From Halogranum gelatinilyticum (GTDB lineage: Archaea > Halobacteriota > Halobacteria > Halobacteriales > Haloferacaceae), in the NCBI RefSeq assembly GCF_900103715.1, contig NZ_FNHL01000002.1:124001-188000 (forward strand): a DNA stretch of 64,000 nucleotides, in the 5' to 3' direction. A program made the position numbers and the translations under genes. Of this stretch, positions 28,037 to 36,881 are shown in pieces. How positions within the stretch are numbered: position 1 is the stretch's first letter; each line of letters opens with the position of its first letter. The notes under the pieces were generated by a model that saw only the letters and a list, made by a program, of their open reading frames with translations, had not been told where the DNA came from and searched no databases.

Positions 28037-28429
28037 ATGAGTCAGTCTTACAATCGAGGCCTCATCGAGGACTTCGGCCGGTGGCGGGAGTTCTCGGCTG
28101 GTATGTGGGCCTGGATCTTCCACAAGTTCACCGGGTGGGTGTTGGTGGGCTACCTGTTCACCCACATCGCCGTCCTCTCGACGGCACTCTCCGGTGACGC
28201 GGCCTACACGACGACGATTCAGGCGCTCGAGAGCCTGCTCGTCGTCCGACTCCTCGAAGTCGGCCTGCTGGCGGTCGCAGTCTTTCACATCCTGAACGGA
28301 CTGCGTCTGCTGATGGTCGACCTTGGAATCGGGCTGGAGGCACAGGACAAGAGTTTCTACGCGTCGCTGGTCTTGACCGGCGCGATCGTCGTCGCGAGCG
28401 TTCCGACGTTCGTGGCGGGGGTGTTCTAA
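28037..28429 (+). CDS. sdhC: Succinate dehydrogenase cytochrome b subunit
   Basis: 130 residues from ATG 28037. Three membrane segments are visible, and the family's conserved [20 protein letters not shown] (about 20-39) provides the heme/quinone-site His-Lys pair. A second conserved His lies in [13 protein letters not shown]. The subunit anchors complex II and helps bind quinone. It is the first gene of sdhCDBA, with one nucleotide between its stop and sdhD. Confidence 0.92.
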   Translation: MSQSYNRGLIEDFGRWREFSAGMWAWIFHKFTGWVLVGYLFTHIAVLSTALSGDAAYTTTIQALESLLVVRLLEVGLLAVAVFHILNGLRLLMVDLGIGLEAQDKSFYASLVLTGAIVVASVPTFVAGVF

Positions 28430-28430
28430 G

Positions 28431-28802
28431 ATGGCAGAACGTTACAGCTCCTTCCAAGGCGGCACGCAGCGGTGGCTGTGGCAGCGTCTCACGGCGGCGT
28501 TCCTCGTCGTCGTGCTCGCGTTCCACTTCTTCCTGCTTCACTTCGTCAACCACGCCGACGAAGTGACGTTCGCGATGAGCGCGGCACGGATGGAACAGCT
28601 CACGTACTTCTCGTTGATGATTCTGTTCCTCGTCACCGCGACGTTCCACGGCGTCAACGGCGTCTACAACGCGCTTGTCAACCAGGGACTCACGGGCCAG
28701 AAGCTGGCCGCCGTGAAGTGGACACTCGTCGCCGCGAGCGTCGTCCTCATCGTGCAGGGCGTCCGTACGGCACTGGCATGGGCAGGAGGCGTTCCGATCT
28801 AA
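28431..28802 (+). CDS. sdhD: Succinate dehydrogenase membrane anchor subunit
   Basis: 123 residues from ATG 28431. Three hydrophobic segments follow a short polar N-terminus; QRWLWQRLTAAFLVVVLAFH (about 11-30) and the His of ATFHGVNGVYN are typical of the SdhC/D superfamily. It completes the membrane part of complex II. The stop is 1 nt before the sdhB start, showing tight operon packing. Confidence 0.9.
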   Translation: MAERYSSFQGGTQRWLWQRLTAAFLVVVLAFHFFLLHFVNHADEVTFAMSAARMEQLTYFSLMILFLVTATFHGVNGVYNALVNQGLTGQKLAAVKWTLVAASVVLIVQGVRTALAWAGGVPI

Positions 28803-28803
28803 C

Positions 28804-29682
28804 ATGAGTACGCAAGTACCCGAAACACAGGAGACGGCAGAGCCGGAGGCCGAGGAGACCTCCGCCGCACAGCAGAAGCGTCAACAGAAGAAAGAGAGCC
28901 GTCGCGAGATGGTCGAGCGCGCGAAGCAGGAACTCGAAGCCGAACGTGACCTCGAAGACGAGGAGACGTACAAGCTGAAGGTCTTCCGTTACGACCCCGA
29001 GGTCGCCGCGAAGCAGGAACCCCGCTTCGACGAGTTCCACGTCCCCTTCCACAAGGGGATGACCGTCCTCGACGCGCTGATGTACGCCCGCGACCACTAC
29101 GACGCCAGTCTGACCTTCCGACACTCCTGTCGGCAGGCGGTCTGTGGCTCGGACGCGCTGTTCGTCAACGGTCGCCAGCGACTCGGCTGTCAGACCCAGC
29201 TCGCGGACCTCGAGGAACCGGTCCGTATCGAGCCGCTCCCCCACCAGGAGGTCGTCAAGGACCTCGTCGTCGAGATGGAGCACTTCTACGACCAGATGGA
29301 GTCGGTCGAGCCGTACTTCGACGCCGAGGAGACTCCTGAGGGCGAAGAGCAGCGACAGAGCCGCGAGAACCACGAGAAGGTCAAGATGTCCACGCGCTGC
29401 ATCTGGTGTGGTGCGTGTATGTCCTCGTGTAACATCGCCGCCGGTGACAACCAGTATCTCGGTCCCGCCGCCATCAACAAGGCCTACCGCTTCGCGATGG
29501 ACGAGCGCGAGGGCGAGAACCGCAAGGAACACCGGATGGAGATCCTGGAGCAGGAACACGGCGTCTGGCGGTGTCAGACCCAGTTCTCCTGTACGGAAGT
29601 GTGCCCGAAGGACATCCCCCTGACGGAACACATCCAGGAGCTGAAGCGTGAGGCAGTCAAGAGCAACCTGAAGTTCTGGTAA
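28804..29682 (+). CDS. sdhB: Succinate dehydrogenase iron-sulfur subunit
   Basis: 292 residues from ATG 28804. A charged, haloarchaeal N-terminal extension of about 50 residues precedes the ferredoxin domain. The [2Fe-2S] region is CRQAVCGSDALFVNGRQRLGC, where Asp replaces one Cys as in many SdhB proteins. The C-terminal clusters use CIWCGACMSSC and FSCTEVCPKD. The protein passes electrons from the flavoprotein to quinone on the cytoplasmic side of the membrane. It lies between sdhD and sdhA. Confidence 0.93.
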   Translation: MSTQVPETQETAEPEAEETSAAQQKRQQKKESRREMVERAKQELEAERDLEDEETYKLKVFRYDPEVAAKQEPRFDEFHVPFHKGMTVLDALMYARDHYDASLTFRHSCRQAVCGSDALFVNGRQRLGCQTQLADLEEPVRIEPLPHQEVVKDLVVEMEHFYDQMESVEPYFDAEETPEGEEQRQSRENHEKVKMSTRCIWCGACMSSCNIAAGDNQYLGPAAINKAYRFAMDEREGENRKEHRMEILEQEHGVWRCQTQFSCTEVCPKDIPLTEHIQELKREAVKSNLKFW

Positions 29683-29699
29683 CAACGGAGAACACAACA

Positions 29700-31535
29700 A
29701 TGTACGAACACGATGTGCTGGTCGTCGGTGCAGGCGGTGCGGGACTACGTGCGGCTGTCGCGGCCCACGAACAGGGTGCGGACGTGGCGATGGTCACGAA
29801 GCTGCACCCGGTCCGCAGCCACACCGGCGCGGCCGAGGGTGGTATCAACGCGGCACTGCAGGAGGGCGACTCCTGGGAGCTGCACGCCTACGACACGATG
29901 AAGGGGTCGGACTATCTCGGCGACGCCCCGACCATCGAGACACTCGCGCAGGAGGCACCCAACGAGGCGATCCAGCTCGAACACTGGGGAATGCCGTTCT
30001 CCCGCGAGGACGACGGCCGCGTCTCCCAGCGACCGTTCGGTGGCCTCTCGTATCCGCGGACGACGTACGCGGGTGCGGAGACGGGCCACCACATGCTGCA
30101 CACCCTGTACGAACAGGTCGTCAAGCGCGGCATCACGGTCTACGACGAGTGGTACGTGATGAACCTCGCCGTCAGCGACGAGGAGGACCCGCGCGACCGG
30201 AGCTGTCACGGTGTCGTCGCCTACGACGTCCAGAGCGGTAACATCGAGGGCTTCAAGGCCCGAAACGGGGTCATCCTCGCGACCGGCGGGCTCGGGCAGG
30301 CGTTCGACCACACGACGAACGCCGTCTCCTGTACCGGCGACGGGCAGGCGATGGCCTACCGAGCGGGCGTCCCGCTGGAGGACATGGAGTTCGTCCAGTT
30401 CCACCCGACGACGCTCCCCTCGACCGGCGTCCTCATCTCCGAGGGTGTCCGTGGCGAGGGTGGCATCCTCTACAACAAAGACGGCGAGCGCTTCATGTTC
30501 GAACACGGCTACGCGAACAACGACGGCGAACTCGCCTCCCGCGACGTGGTGTCGCGTGCCGAGTTGACCGAAGTCAACGAGGGCCGCGGCATCGAGGACG
30601 AGTACGTCCACCTCGACATGCGCCATCTCGGTGAGGAGCGCATCATCGACCGCCTGGAGAACATCCTCCATCTCGCTCGGGACTTCGAGGGCGTCGACGG
30701 ACTCGAAGAGCCGATGCCGGTCAAGCCCGGCCAGCACTACGAGATGGGCGGTATCGAGACGAACGAGCACGGCGAGACCTGTGTTACGGGTCTGTACGCG
30801 GCGGGCGAGTGTGCCTGTGCCAGCGTCCACGGGGCGAACCGTCTCGGTGGCAACGCGCTGCCCGAACTCCTGGTGCTCGGTGCCCGCGCCGGTCGCCACG
30901 CCGCTGGCGTCGACCTCGGCGAACCGCAGGTCGGAACCGGCCGTAGCGGTGACGAGGAGACCGACGAGGTCGACTCTCCGGTCACGCTCGGCGAGGCAGG
31001 TATCTCCGACGAAGCCATCGCGGACGGTGGGTCGGCCGCCGTCTCCGGTGCGGACGAACTCATCGAACTCGCCGTCGACCGCGAGAAACAGCGCGTCGAC
31101 CATCTGATGGAGAAAGACGAGGGGCTTCAGCACGCCGAGATCCGCGCGAAGCTCCAGAAGGCGATGACCCGCTGGGTCAACGTCTTCCGCGAGGAGGAGG
31201 GCCTGAAGAAGGCGCTCGAAGTCATCCGCGAGGTCCGCGAACTCTACGAGGAGGTCTACGTGGCCGACCCCTCGAAGACGTTCAACACCGACCTGCAGAT
31301 GACCTACGAGACGCGTAACGTCATCGACGTCGCCGAGGCCATCACCGTCGGCGCGCTCGTCCGCGAGGAGTTCCGCGGTGCCCACTGGCGCAAGGAACAC
31401 CAAGAGCGCAAAGACGAGAACTGGCTCAAGCATACGATGCTCGACTGGAACGACGGCAGCCCGGAGGTCTACTACAAACCCGTCGTCCTCGAGGGCGAAG
31501 AGAAGACCTACGAGCCGAAAGAGCGCAGCTACTGA
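29700..31535 (+). CDS. sdhA: Succinate dehydrogenase flavoprotein subunit
   Basis: 611 residues from ATG 29700. The FAD-binding VVGAGGAGLRAAVAAHEQG is at the N-terminus, and the histidine that binds FAD covalently is in SHTGAAEGGINAAL near residue 41. Active-site signatures EGVRGEGGILYN and HGANRLGGNALPELL are intact. An acidic insert at about 405-460 (SGDEETDEVDSP) looks like a haloarchaeal loop. It oxidises succinate to fumarate in the TCA cycle. Last gene of the operon; a tRNA-like gene follows 134 nt later. Confidence 0.94.
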   Translation: MYEHDVLVVGAGGAGLRAAVAAHEQGADVAMVTKLHPVRSHTGAAEGGINAALQEGDSWELHAYDTMKGSDYLGDAPTIETLAQEAPNEAIQLEHWGMPFSREDDGRVSQRPFGGLSYPRTTYAGAETGHHMLHTLYEQVVKRGITVYDEWYVMNLAVSDEEDPRDRSCHGVVAYDVQSGNIEGFKARNGVILATGGLGQAFDHTTNAVSCTGDGQAMAYRAGVPLEDMEFVQFHPTTLPSTGVLISEGVRGEGGILYNKDGERFMFEHGYANNDGELASRDVVSRAELTEVNEGRGIEDEYVHLDMRHLGEERIIDRLENILHLARDFEGVDGLEEPMPVKPGQHYEMGGIETNEHGETCVTGLYAAGECACASVHGANRLGGNALPELLVLGARAGRHAAGVDLGEPQVGTGRSGDEETDEVDSPVTLGEAGISDEAIADGGSAAVSGADELIELAVDREKQRVDHLMEKDEGLQHAEIRAKLQKAMTRWVNVFREEEGLKKALEVIREVRELYEEVYVADPSKTFNTDLQMTYETRNVIDVAEAITVGALVREEFRGAHWRKEHQERKDENWLKHTMLDWNDGSPEVYYKPVVLEGEEKTYEPKERSY

Positions 31536-31669
31536 ACCCATACGGGCTTTTTTCGACCGTCGATACGACACGCCGAGCACCGGCAGTCCACACGCTCTGA
31601 CGCCGCCCGTGTCGGCCCGCCGTCGGCCGGTAACGAAGATATTTGTGCCCCCGACACTTACAGTCGGGT

Positions 31670-31763
31670 GGAAGGGTGGCTCAGTGGTAGAGCATCACCG
31701 TTGGGGGCATTGCCCCAGCGCGGTGGATATTGGCTTCGCGTGGTTCGACTCCCGCCCCTTCCG
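31670..31763 (+). tRNA. Atypical tRNA gene, isotype unresolved (best reading Pro TGG with intron)
   Basis: 94 nt. The acceptor arms GGAAGGG and CCCTTCC pair perfectly; the D arm GCTC-AGTGGTA-GAGC and T loop TTCGACT with CCCGC are normal. The anticodon stem TCACC/GGTGG encloses 22 nt rather than 7, so an intron of about 15 nt is likely, leaving U33 then TGG (Pro); shifting by one gives GGG, also Pro. The 5' T-stem strand reads GCGTGG instead of the GCGGG needed, and the variable region is long. The discriminator is G, unusual for tRNA-Pro. So it may be a pseudogene or a tRNA with a second processing event. Confidence 0.5.
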
Positions 31764-31910
31764 CTGTCGACGACAGTCGAAACCGTGAGCGACTCGCCGG
31801 TAATCCGTGCCGCTCCGACGGATTCACTCGAAAACGAATTCGCGCTGAAACGGGGCCCAGGCGGTCGCTCTCTCCTGTTTCATCTGATTTCGACAATCGT
31901 TGAATAGGGG

Positions 31911-31918
31911 TTTTATTA
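31911..31918 (+). promoter_or_regulatory. TATA box of the small HTH gene
   Basis: TTTTATTA lies about 30 nt before the ATG at 31946, consistent with a leaderless or very short-leader transcript. Confidence 0.55.
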
Positions 31919-31945
31919 TCGTCGAAACCACAGTCACGTCTAACG

Positions 31946-32161
31946 ATGATGCAGCAACCACAGGCGGCGACACTCCCCGCAGAGCTCAACTCGCCGCGAG
32001 CGAAGCTCGTCTATCTGTACCTCTCGACGCACGGCGGTGCCACGCTTTCGGAACTACAGGACGGACTGAACATGAAGAAGCTCTCGCTCTACAGTATCCT
32101 CCGGACGCTCACCGACCAGCAGCTCGTCGCACGCGACGCCGACTACTACGCGCCCCAGTAG
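31946..32161 (+). CDS. Small winged-HTH protein (TrmB/MarR-like)
   Basis: 71 residues from ATG 31946 (a second ATG follows at once). The whole protein is a winged helix: SPRAKLVYLYLSTHGGATLS, then ELQDGLNMKKLSLYSILRTL as the recognition helix region and a short wing LVARDADYYAPQ. It resembles the DNA-binding half of TrmB-type regulators without a sensor domain. It meets the small membrane-protein gene end to end on the other strand (stops at 32161 and 32162). Confidence 0.8.
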   Translation: MMQQPQAATLPAELNSPRAKLVYLYLSTHGGATLSELQDGLNMKKLSLYSILRTLTDQQLVARDADYYAPQ

Positions 32162-32248
32162 TCAGAGCAAGCTCAGCACTGCTCCGAGCAGGACGAGCGC
32201 GAAGATGAGGAGTGTGACGGCGAGGAAGAACGTATCGGAACCTTTCAT
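32162..32248 (-). CDS. 28-residue single-membrane-segment protein
   Basis: ATG at 32248 and TGA at 32162-32164 give MKGSDTFFLAVTLLIFALVL and then LGAVLSLL, one hydrophobic helix after a short polar start. Such tiny membrane proteins are common but poorly annotated in haloarchaea. The frame extends upstream to 32359, but that part is arginine-rich and not protein-like. Support is the clean hydrophobic character; no family is known to me. Confidence 0.5.
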   Translation of the reverse strand: MKGSDTFFLAVTLLIFALVLLGAVLSLL

Positions 32249-32455
32249 AATTACTCTTTGGCGGTTCTGCGTTATACCTTCTCCGCTGGCGCGGACTCGT
32301 TCCCGACCAAAGCGAATCCACCAAGCTGCCGGTGGTGAGACGCCGTAGCCGCCTCTCACGGACGCCTCACCGACTCCCGAGGACTCGTGAGCCGAACGTA
32401 CCGGTCCGGAGACAAAATATCGACGCTTAAGCTGCTGGAATTAGTTCGTGTCTCC

Positions 32456-32695
32456 ATGGGGACCCTCCAAACTCGGGATACGGCGACGCTCGTCCGGATC
32501 ACTCGCACCATGAACAGCCACGGGGCGATGACCGTCGAGACCCACGACACCAACGCGACCCGCTACGTCGTCGACTACGCCGACGAAGACCTGCGGGCGA
32601 CGCTCCGACAACTGCCGGAGGGGTCGTCGATCCCGCTCACGCTCGAGTCGGCCGGGAGTCGCGCGAACGTCTGGAAGGCTATCGACATCCGGTAA
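32456..32695 (+). CDS. Small conserved-looking haloarchaeal protein
   Basis: 79 residues from ATG 32456. It reads as a compact alpha/beta domain: RDTATLVRITRTMNSHGAMT, then an acidic stretch VVDYADEDLRATLRQLPEGS and a C-terminal strand. The frame starts at 32387, but the upstream part crosses an AT-rich, promoter-like patch (GACAAAATATCG near 32411), so the internal ATG fits better. Family and function not recognised. A tRNA-Thr lies just downstream on the other strand. Confidence 0.7.
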   Translation: MGTLQTRDTATLVRITRTMNSHGAMTVETHDTNATRYVVDYADEDLRATLRQLPEGSSIPLTLESAGSRANVWKAIDIR

Positions 32696-32731
32696 CGCGG
32701 TCTGACCTCTCGCTGTCGCTCGGAGATTTCA

Positions 32732-32805
32732 AGCCAAGAGTGGGATTCGAACCCACGAAGTCTCGATTACAAGTCGAGTGCATGAACCGCCCATGCTCTC
32801 TTGGC
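32732..32805 (-). tRNA. tRNA-Thr (TGT)
   Basis: 74 nt on the minus strand. Acceptor GCCAAGA/TCTTGGC pairs fully; the anticodon loop is CTTGTAA with anticodon TGT; the T arm is GTGGG-TTCGAAT-CCCAC; the discriminator is U, as is usual for archaeal tRNA-Thr. No intron. Confidence 0.94.
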
Positions 32806-32836
32806 ACACCGGACGTCGTCAGCGTCCTGCCGTTAG

Positions 32837-33316
32837 TTACGTCTCCTCCTTCGAGTTATTATCGTTTTCGACACGCTTCTCCAATTCCACGCGGTGGACG
32901 TCGTAGCCGTGTCGCCGATAGAAGCGTCTCGCAGCCTCGTTCTCGGCCATCGCGTCCAACGTGACGACCTCGATGCCACCGGAGGCGAGCATCGACTCCG
33001 CTCGTTCCAGGAGGGCCGAGCCGACGCCCTCGCCCCGGCGGTCCGGCCGGACGTAGATGTTCTGGACGACGCCGCGGACGGCGTCCTGTTCGTACTGGCC
33101 TGCTTCGGGGGCGAACATGACGAAGCCGACGATCTCGGTGTCGCGGGCGACCAGGATGCCGCCGGCGACGACGTGATGGGCGATGCTGTCGCGGATGTGG
33201 TCGCGGTTCTCGGGCGCGAGGAGCCGCGACCCGTACCGCCGCTGGTCACGGGCGAGTGCTACCCAGAGGTCGGCGAGTTCGTCGACCTCGTCGGTCGTCG
33301 GAGGTTCGATATCCAT
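32837..33316 (-). CDS. GNAT family N-acetyltransferase
   Basis: 159 residues from ATG 33316. The acetyl-CoA-binding signature is VRPDRRGEGVGSALLERAES (about 88-107), and the C-terminal ENEAARRFYRRHGYDVHRVE is the typical end of the fold. The N-terminal helix has the layout of enzymes acetylating amino groups of small molecules or protein N-termini. The substrate is unknown. The gene stands alone between tRNA-Thr and the divergent transporter operon. Confidence 0.87.
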   Translation of the reverse strand: MDIEPPTTDEVDELADLWVALARDQRRYGSRLLAPENRDHIRDSIAHHVVAGGILVARDTEIVGFVMFAPEAGQYEQDAVRGVVQNIYVRPDRRGEGVGSALLERAESMLASGGIEVVTLDAMAENEAARRFYRRHGYDVHRVELEKRVENDNNSKEET

Positions 33317-33519
33317 GAGAGCCCGTCGCGGTGGTGTGTGACGGTGGGAACCCCTTCGGCGGACACGGGATTAACCCTTTACTCCTCGTGCCCGCGCGGT
33401 CGCCGTCGCTCGGCCCTCGCGACCGGGAGACCTGACAGCCGTCTCCGATAATCCGCGCTCGGAGGTAGGAACCCTTTTATGTGAATGAGTGTCCCAGAGT
33501 AACGTGTGGTTGAGTAACA

Positions 33520-34626
33520 ATGGGGATAGCAGATAATACCAGCCGTGGTCGGGAGCTCGTGACCGAGCGTCCGATGGTGCTTCTCGGGCTGATCGTTGGC
33601 CTGGTGGTGCTGGTCGACCTCGTAAACAAGCTGATGACCGGGCAGGTGAGCAGTTCGACGCTCTTCGTCTACGTCTGGCGTGGCGTCGTCAACGGGCTCG
33701 TTATCGGCTTGGCGGGTGTCGGCCTCTCGATGACGTATAGTATTCTGAACTTCGCGAACTTCGCACACGGCGACTACATCACGAGCGGCGCGTTCGCCGG
33801 ATGGGTCGCCACGTGGGTCGTCGCCGGCTTCGGCATCGCCGACATCGGCAGCCTCCTCGTACTCGGTGCGGGTGGCGACGTGTTCTCCTCGCAGTTGGGG
33901 ACGAGCGTCCTCCGCGCGCCGCTGGCCATCGTCGTCGGCCTCGTCGTCGCCGGTCTCGGAGCCATCGCGCTGTCGCTTCTCATCGACCGACTCGTCTACA
34001 AACCGATGCGGAACCAAGACGGTATCGCGCTCCTCATCGCGAGTATCGGTGTCGCGTTCATCCTGCGGTATATGCTGGTGTTCGTCTTCGGCACGTCGGT
34101 CCGCTCCGTCGCCGAGACGCCGCCTGCGGTCAGAGGCACCATCGGCGGCCTGGAGTACGGCTTCGGCTACCACGAGATCACGCTCGCCGTCTGCGCCATC
34201 GCGCTGATGCTGGGCGTCCATCTCCTGCTCCAGCGAACCAAACTCGGCAAAGCGATGCGGGCGATGTCCGACAACCAGGACCTCGCACGCGTCACGGGTA
34301 TCCCCACCGAGCGGGTCATCCGCTGGACGTGGATCATCGGTGCGGGTCTCGCCGGCGTCTCTGGCTACCTCCTCATCTTGGAGTCGGGGACGATCGCGTA
34401 CAACCGCGGCTGGATTCTCCTGCTGCTCATCTTCGCAGCGGTCATCCTCGGCGGTATCGGCTCCATCTACGGGGCCATCTTCGGTGGTCTCGTCATCGGC
34501 CTGACCGACACCGTCTCGCAGGTCTGGCTGCCGAGTGAGTTCACGCAGGCCGCCGCGTTCGCCCTGATGATTCTCATCTTGCTGTTCAAACCGAACGGAC
34601 TGTTCAGCGGGAGGACGACTGCATGA
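33520..34626 (+). CDS. livH: Branched-chain amino-acid-type ABC transporter permease
   Basis: 368 residues from ATG 33520. About eight to nine hydrophobic segments are visible, with LAGVGLSMTYSILNFANFAH (about 65-84), the LivH signature, and the cytoplasmic EAA-like loop AMRAMSDNQDLARVTGIPTE. It forms half of the membrane channel with LivM. The stop overlaps the livM start as ATGA. The operon is livH-livM-livG-(insert)-livF; the binding protein gene livJ lies on the other strand at 38166. Confidence 0.92.
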   Translation: MGIADNTSRGRELVTERPMVLLGLIVGLVVLVDLVNKLMTGQVSSSTLFVYVWRGVVNGLVIGLAGVGLSMTYSILNFANFAHGDYITSGAFAGWVATWVVAGFGIADIGSLLVLGAGGDVFSSQLGTSVLRAPLAIVVGLVVAGLGAIALSLLIDRLVYKPMRNQDGIALLIASIGVAFILRYMLVFVFGTSVRSVAETPPAVRGTIGGLEYGFGYHEITLAVCAIALMLGVHLLLQRTKLGKAMRAMSDNQDLARVTGIPTERVIRWTWIIGAGLAGVSGYLLILESGTIAYNRGWILLLLIFAAVILGGIGSIYGAIFGGLVIGLTDTVSQVWLPSEFTQAAAFALMILILLFKPNGLFSGRTTA

Positions 34627-35960
34627 GCGTCCTCGACCGCTTCCTCGGCGACGATACCACCGAGGAGAAGACGCCGCTGCAACGCGTCTTCTCCAGTGAC
34701 GCCGCGATGGTCGTCGGCCTGCTGTTGGCCGTCTACGCCGTCTTCGTCGTCATCGGGACGATTCTCGGCTACAACCTCAACGGACAGGTCAACGCCCTCG
34801 CGCGGCTGACGTTCCTGACGGCGGTCTATTCGCTCGTCGTGCTCGCGTTGAACCTCCACTGGGGATACACGGGCCTGTTCAACATCGGTGTGGCGGGCTT
34901 CATGGCCGTCGGGACGTACACGATGATGATGGTCTCGGCCGCGCCCGACGCCCGCGTGCCCGGACTCGGCCTCCCGCTGTGGGTTGGCATGATCGCCGGT
35001 ATGGCTGCGGCTTCACTCATCGGCCTCATCGCGGCGTTGCCGGCACTCCGGCTTCGCGCGGACTATCTCGCTATCGTCACCATCGCGTTCTCCGAGATCA
35101 TCCGTATTTCCTATCTCTCGTCGACACTCCAGTCGTTCACTATCGCCGGAACCGAACTCGGGACCGGCGGTGGTGGCGGTATCGGCATCCAGAACGACCC
35201 CGATACGGTCATCTTGGAGGCACTCAACGGTCTCCCCGGTATCGGCGGTCTCCTCTCGGGGATCACGAACGTTGCACAGAGTGCGGGCGTCCAACCGACA
35301 GTCATCAACAACTGGATCTACGCCGTCGTCCTGCTCGTCTTCGTCGTCGGGTTCTACTGGCTGCTCTCGCGTATCAGCAACTCGCCGTTCGGCCGCGTGC
35401 TGAAGGCGATCCGCGAGGACGAAGACGTCGCCCGCGCACTCGGGAAGAACACGAACCTGTTCAAGATCAAGGCGTTCATGGTCGGCTGTGCCCTCATGGG
35501 GCTGGGCGGCATCCTCTGGCAGGGAAGCCGCGGGTTCGTCAACCCCAACTCGTTCCTGCCGCAGGTGACGTTCTTCATCTGGATCGCGCTCATCATCGGC
35601 GGTGCCGGTTCGAACACCGGCAGCGTCGTCGGCGCGGCGTTGTTCGCGGCCGTCCTCTTCGAGGGACCGCGCTACATCGCCAACGTGGCGAGCCAGACGC
35701 TCGACCTCGGCAGATCGCCGCAGACGTTCGCCGCTGCGGTCGGCGCGCTGTTCGACCTCGAAATCGCGACGTTCTTCGCGTACGCGCTGAACAACATCGC
35801 ACCGCTTCGGCTCGTATTGGTCGGTGTGGTGCTCATCTGGCTGATGCAGAACCGTCCGGAGGGACTGCTCGGCCACCGCAAAGAGTCGGCCTCCAGCATT
35901 CCGCTCGGCCGTCCGGCCGGGAAGTCGGTCGCCGCTGACGGAGGTGAGTCCGATGAGTAG
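34623..35960 (+). CDS. livM: Branched-chain amino-acid-type ABC transporter permease
   Basis: 445 residues from ATG 34623, 4 nt overlapping livH. The protein is multi-pass, with NLHWGYTGLFNIGVAGFMAV (about 78-97) as the LivM hallmark and the EAA-like loop LKAIREDEDVARALGKNTNL near 260. It is longer than bacterial LivM, mostly through a glycine-rich external loop near residues 175-220. It pairs with LivH in the membrane. The stop is 8 nt inside livG. Confidence 0.92.
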   Translation: MSVLDRFLGDDTTEEKTPLQRVFSSDAAMVVGLLLAVYAVFVVIGTILGYNLNGQVNALARLTFLTAVYSLVVLALNLHWGYTGLFNIGVAGFMAVGTYTMMMVSAAPDARVPGLGLPLWVGMIAGMAAASLIGLIAALPALRLRADYLAIVTIAFSEIIRISYLSSTLQSFTIAGTELGTGGGGGIGIQNDPDTVILEALNGLPGIGGLLSGITNVAQSAGVQPTVINNWIYAVVLLVFVVGFYWLLSRISNSPFGRVLKAIREDEDVARALGKNTNLFKIKAFMVGCALMGLGGILWQGSRGFVNPNSFLPQVTFFIWIALIIGGAGSNTGSVVGAALFAAVLFEGPRYIANVASQTLDLGRSPQTFAAAVGALFDLEIATFFAYALNNIAPLRLVLVGVVLIWLMQNRPEGLLGHRKESASSIPLGRPAGKSVAADGGESDE

Positions 35961-36798
35961 CGATATGCCGACGGTCACAGACGAGGACGACCGAGGTGCC
36001 TCGGCCGTCGAACCGACGGCTGGCGACGCGCCACCGCTCCGTGTCGAACATCTCCGAAAGACCTTCGGCGGCATCACCGCCGTCGACGACACCTCCTTCG
36101 AGATCGAGCAGGGCAAGATTACGGGTCTCATCGGCCCGAACGGCGCGGGCAAGTCGACGACGTTCAATCTCATCACGGGCTTTCTGAGTCCGGACAGTGG
36201 GAGCGTCGAACTGTACGGCCAGGACATCACCGGGATGGCCCCGTACAACATCGCCGACCGCGGGATGGTCCGGACGTTCCAGATCGCCCGCGAGCTGTCG
36301 GAGATGACCGTCCTCGAGAACATGATGCTCGCCCCGAAGCACCAGCAGGGCGAAGCTCTGTGGCGCTCCGTCGCGCCCGGCGCGCGTGCGCAGGTCCAGA
36401 AGGACGAACAGGCCGTCCTCGAACGCGCGTGGGAGATGCTCGACTTCTTCGACATCGACCATCTCGCCGAGGAGTACGCCGGCAACCTCTCGGGTGGCCA
36501 GCGGAAGCTGCTGGAGATGGCCCGCGCGCTCATGACCGACCCGGACATCCTGCTGCTCGACGAACCGTTCGCTGGCGTCAACCCCTCGCTGGAGGAGAAA
36601 CTCCTCGAACACATCCGTGAACTCCGCGAGCAGGGCTACACCTTCCTGCTCGTCGAACACGACATCGACCTCATCATGGAGAACTGCTCGCGCGTGCTCG
36701 TGCTTCACCAGGGCAAACTGCTCGCCGAAGGACCGCCGGAGGAGATCAAGAACGACGAACGCGTCATCGAGGCGTATCTCGGAGGTGAAGTCGAATGA
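35953..36798 (+). CDS. livG: Branched-chain amino-acid-type ABC transporter ATPase
   Basis: 281 residues from ATG 35953; a GTG at 35944 would add three residues. Walker A is GPNGAGKST (near 63-71), the ABC signature LSGGQRKLLEMARAL and Walker B PDILLLDEPFAGVNP are intact. A polar N-terminal extension of about 25 residues is a haloarchaeal addition. It powers transport with LivF. The stop TGA overlaps the ATG of a 28-codon ORF as ATGA. Confidence 0.93.
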   Translation: MSSDMPTVTDEDDRGASAVEPTAGDAPPLRVEHLRKTFGGITAVDDTSFEIEQGKITGLIGPNGAGKSTTFNLITGFLSPDSGSVELYGQDITGMAPYNIADRGMVRTFQIARELSEMTVLENMMLAPKHQQGEALWRSVAPGARAQVQKDEQAVLERAWEMLDFFDIDHLAEEYAGNLSGGQRKLLEMARALMTDPDILLLDEPFAGVNPSLEEKLLEHIRELREQGYTFLLVEHDIDLIMENCSRVLVLHQGKLLAEGPPEEIKNDERVIEAYLGGEVE

Positions 36799-36881
36799 GT
36801 ACCGCAAGACGTTCCGGCTCGCTTCGCTCCGCGGGCTGCGACTTGCGTACTCACGCTCACCACTGGGGGTGGTTCGCGTGA
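36795..36881 (+). other. 28-codon ORF in an insert between livG and livF
   Basis: ATG 36795 overlaps the livG stop (ATGA) and the frame ends at TGA 36879-36881, which overlaps the livF GTG (GTGA). The peptide would begin MSTARRSGSLRSAGC and end HHWGWFA; it is arginine-rich, unlike haloarchaeal proteins. It looks like inserted DNA that happens to keep the operon translated rather than a gene with its own product. Confidence 0.4.
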
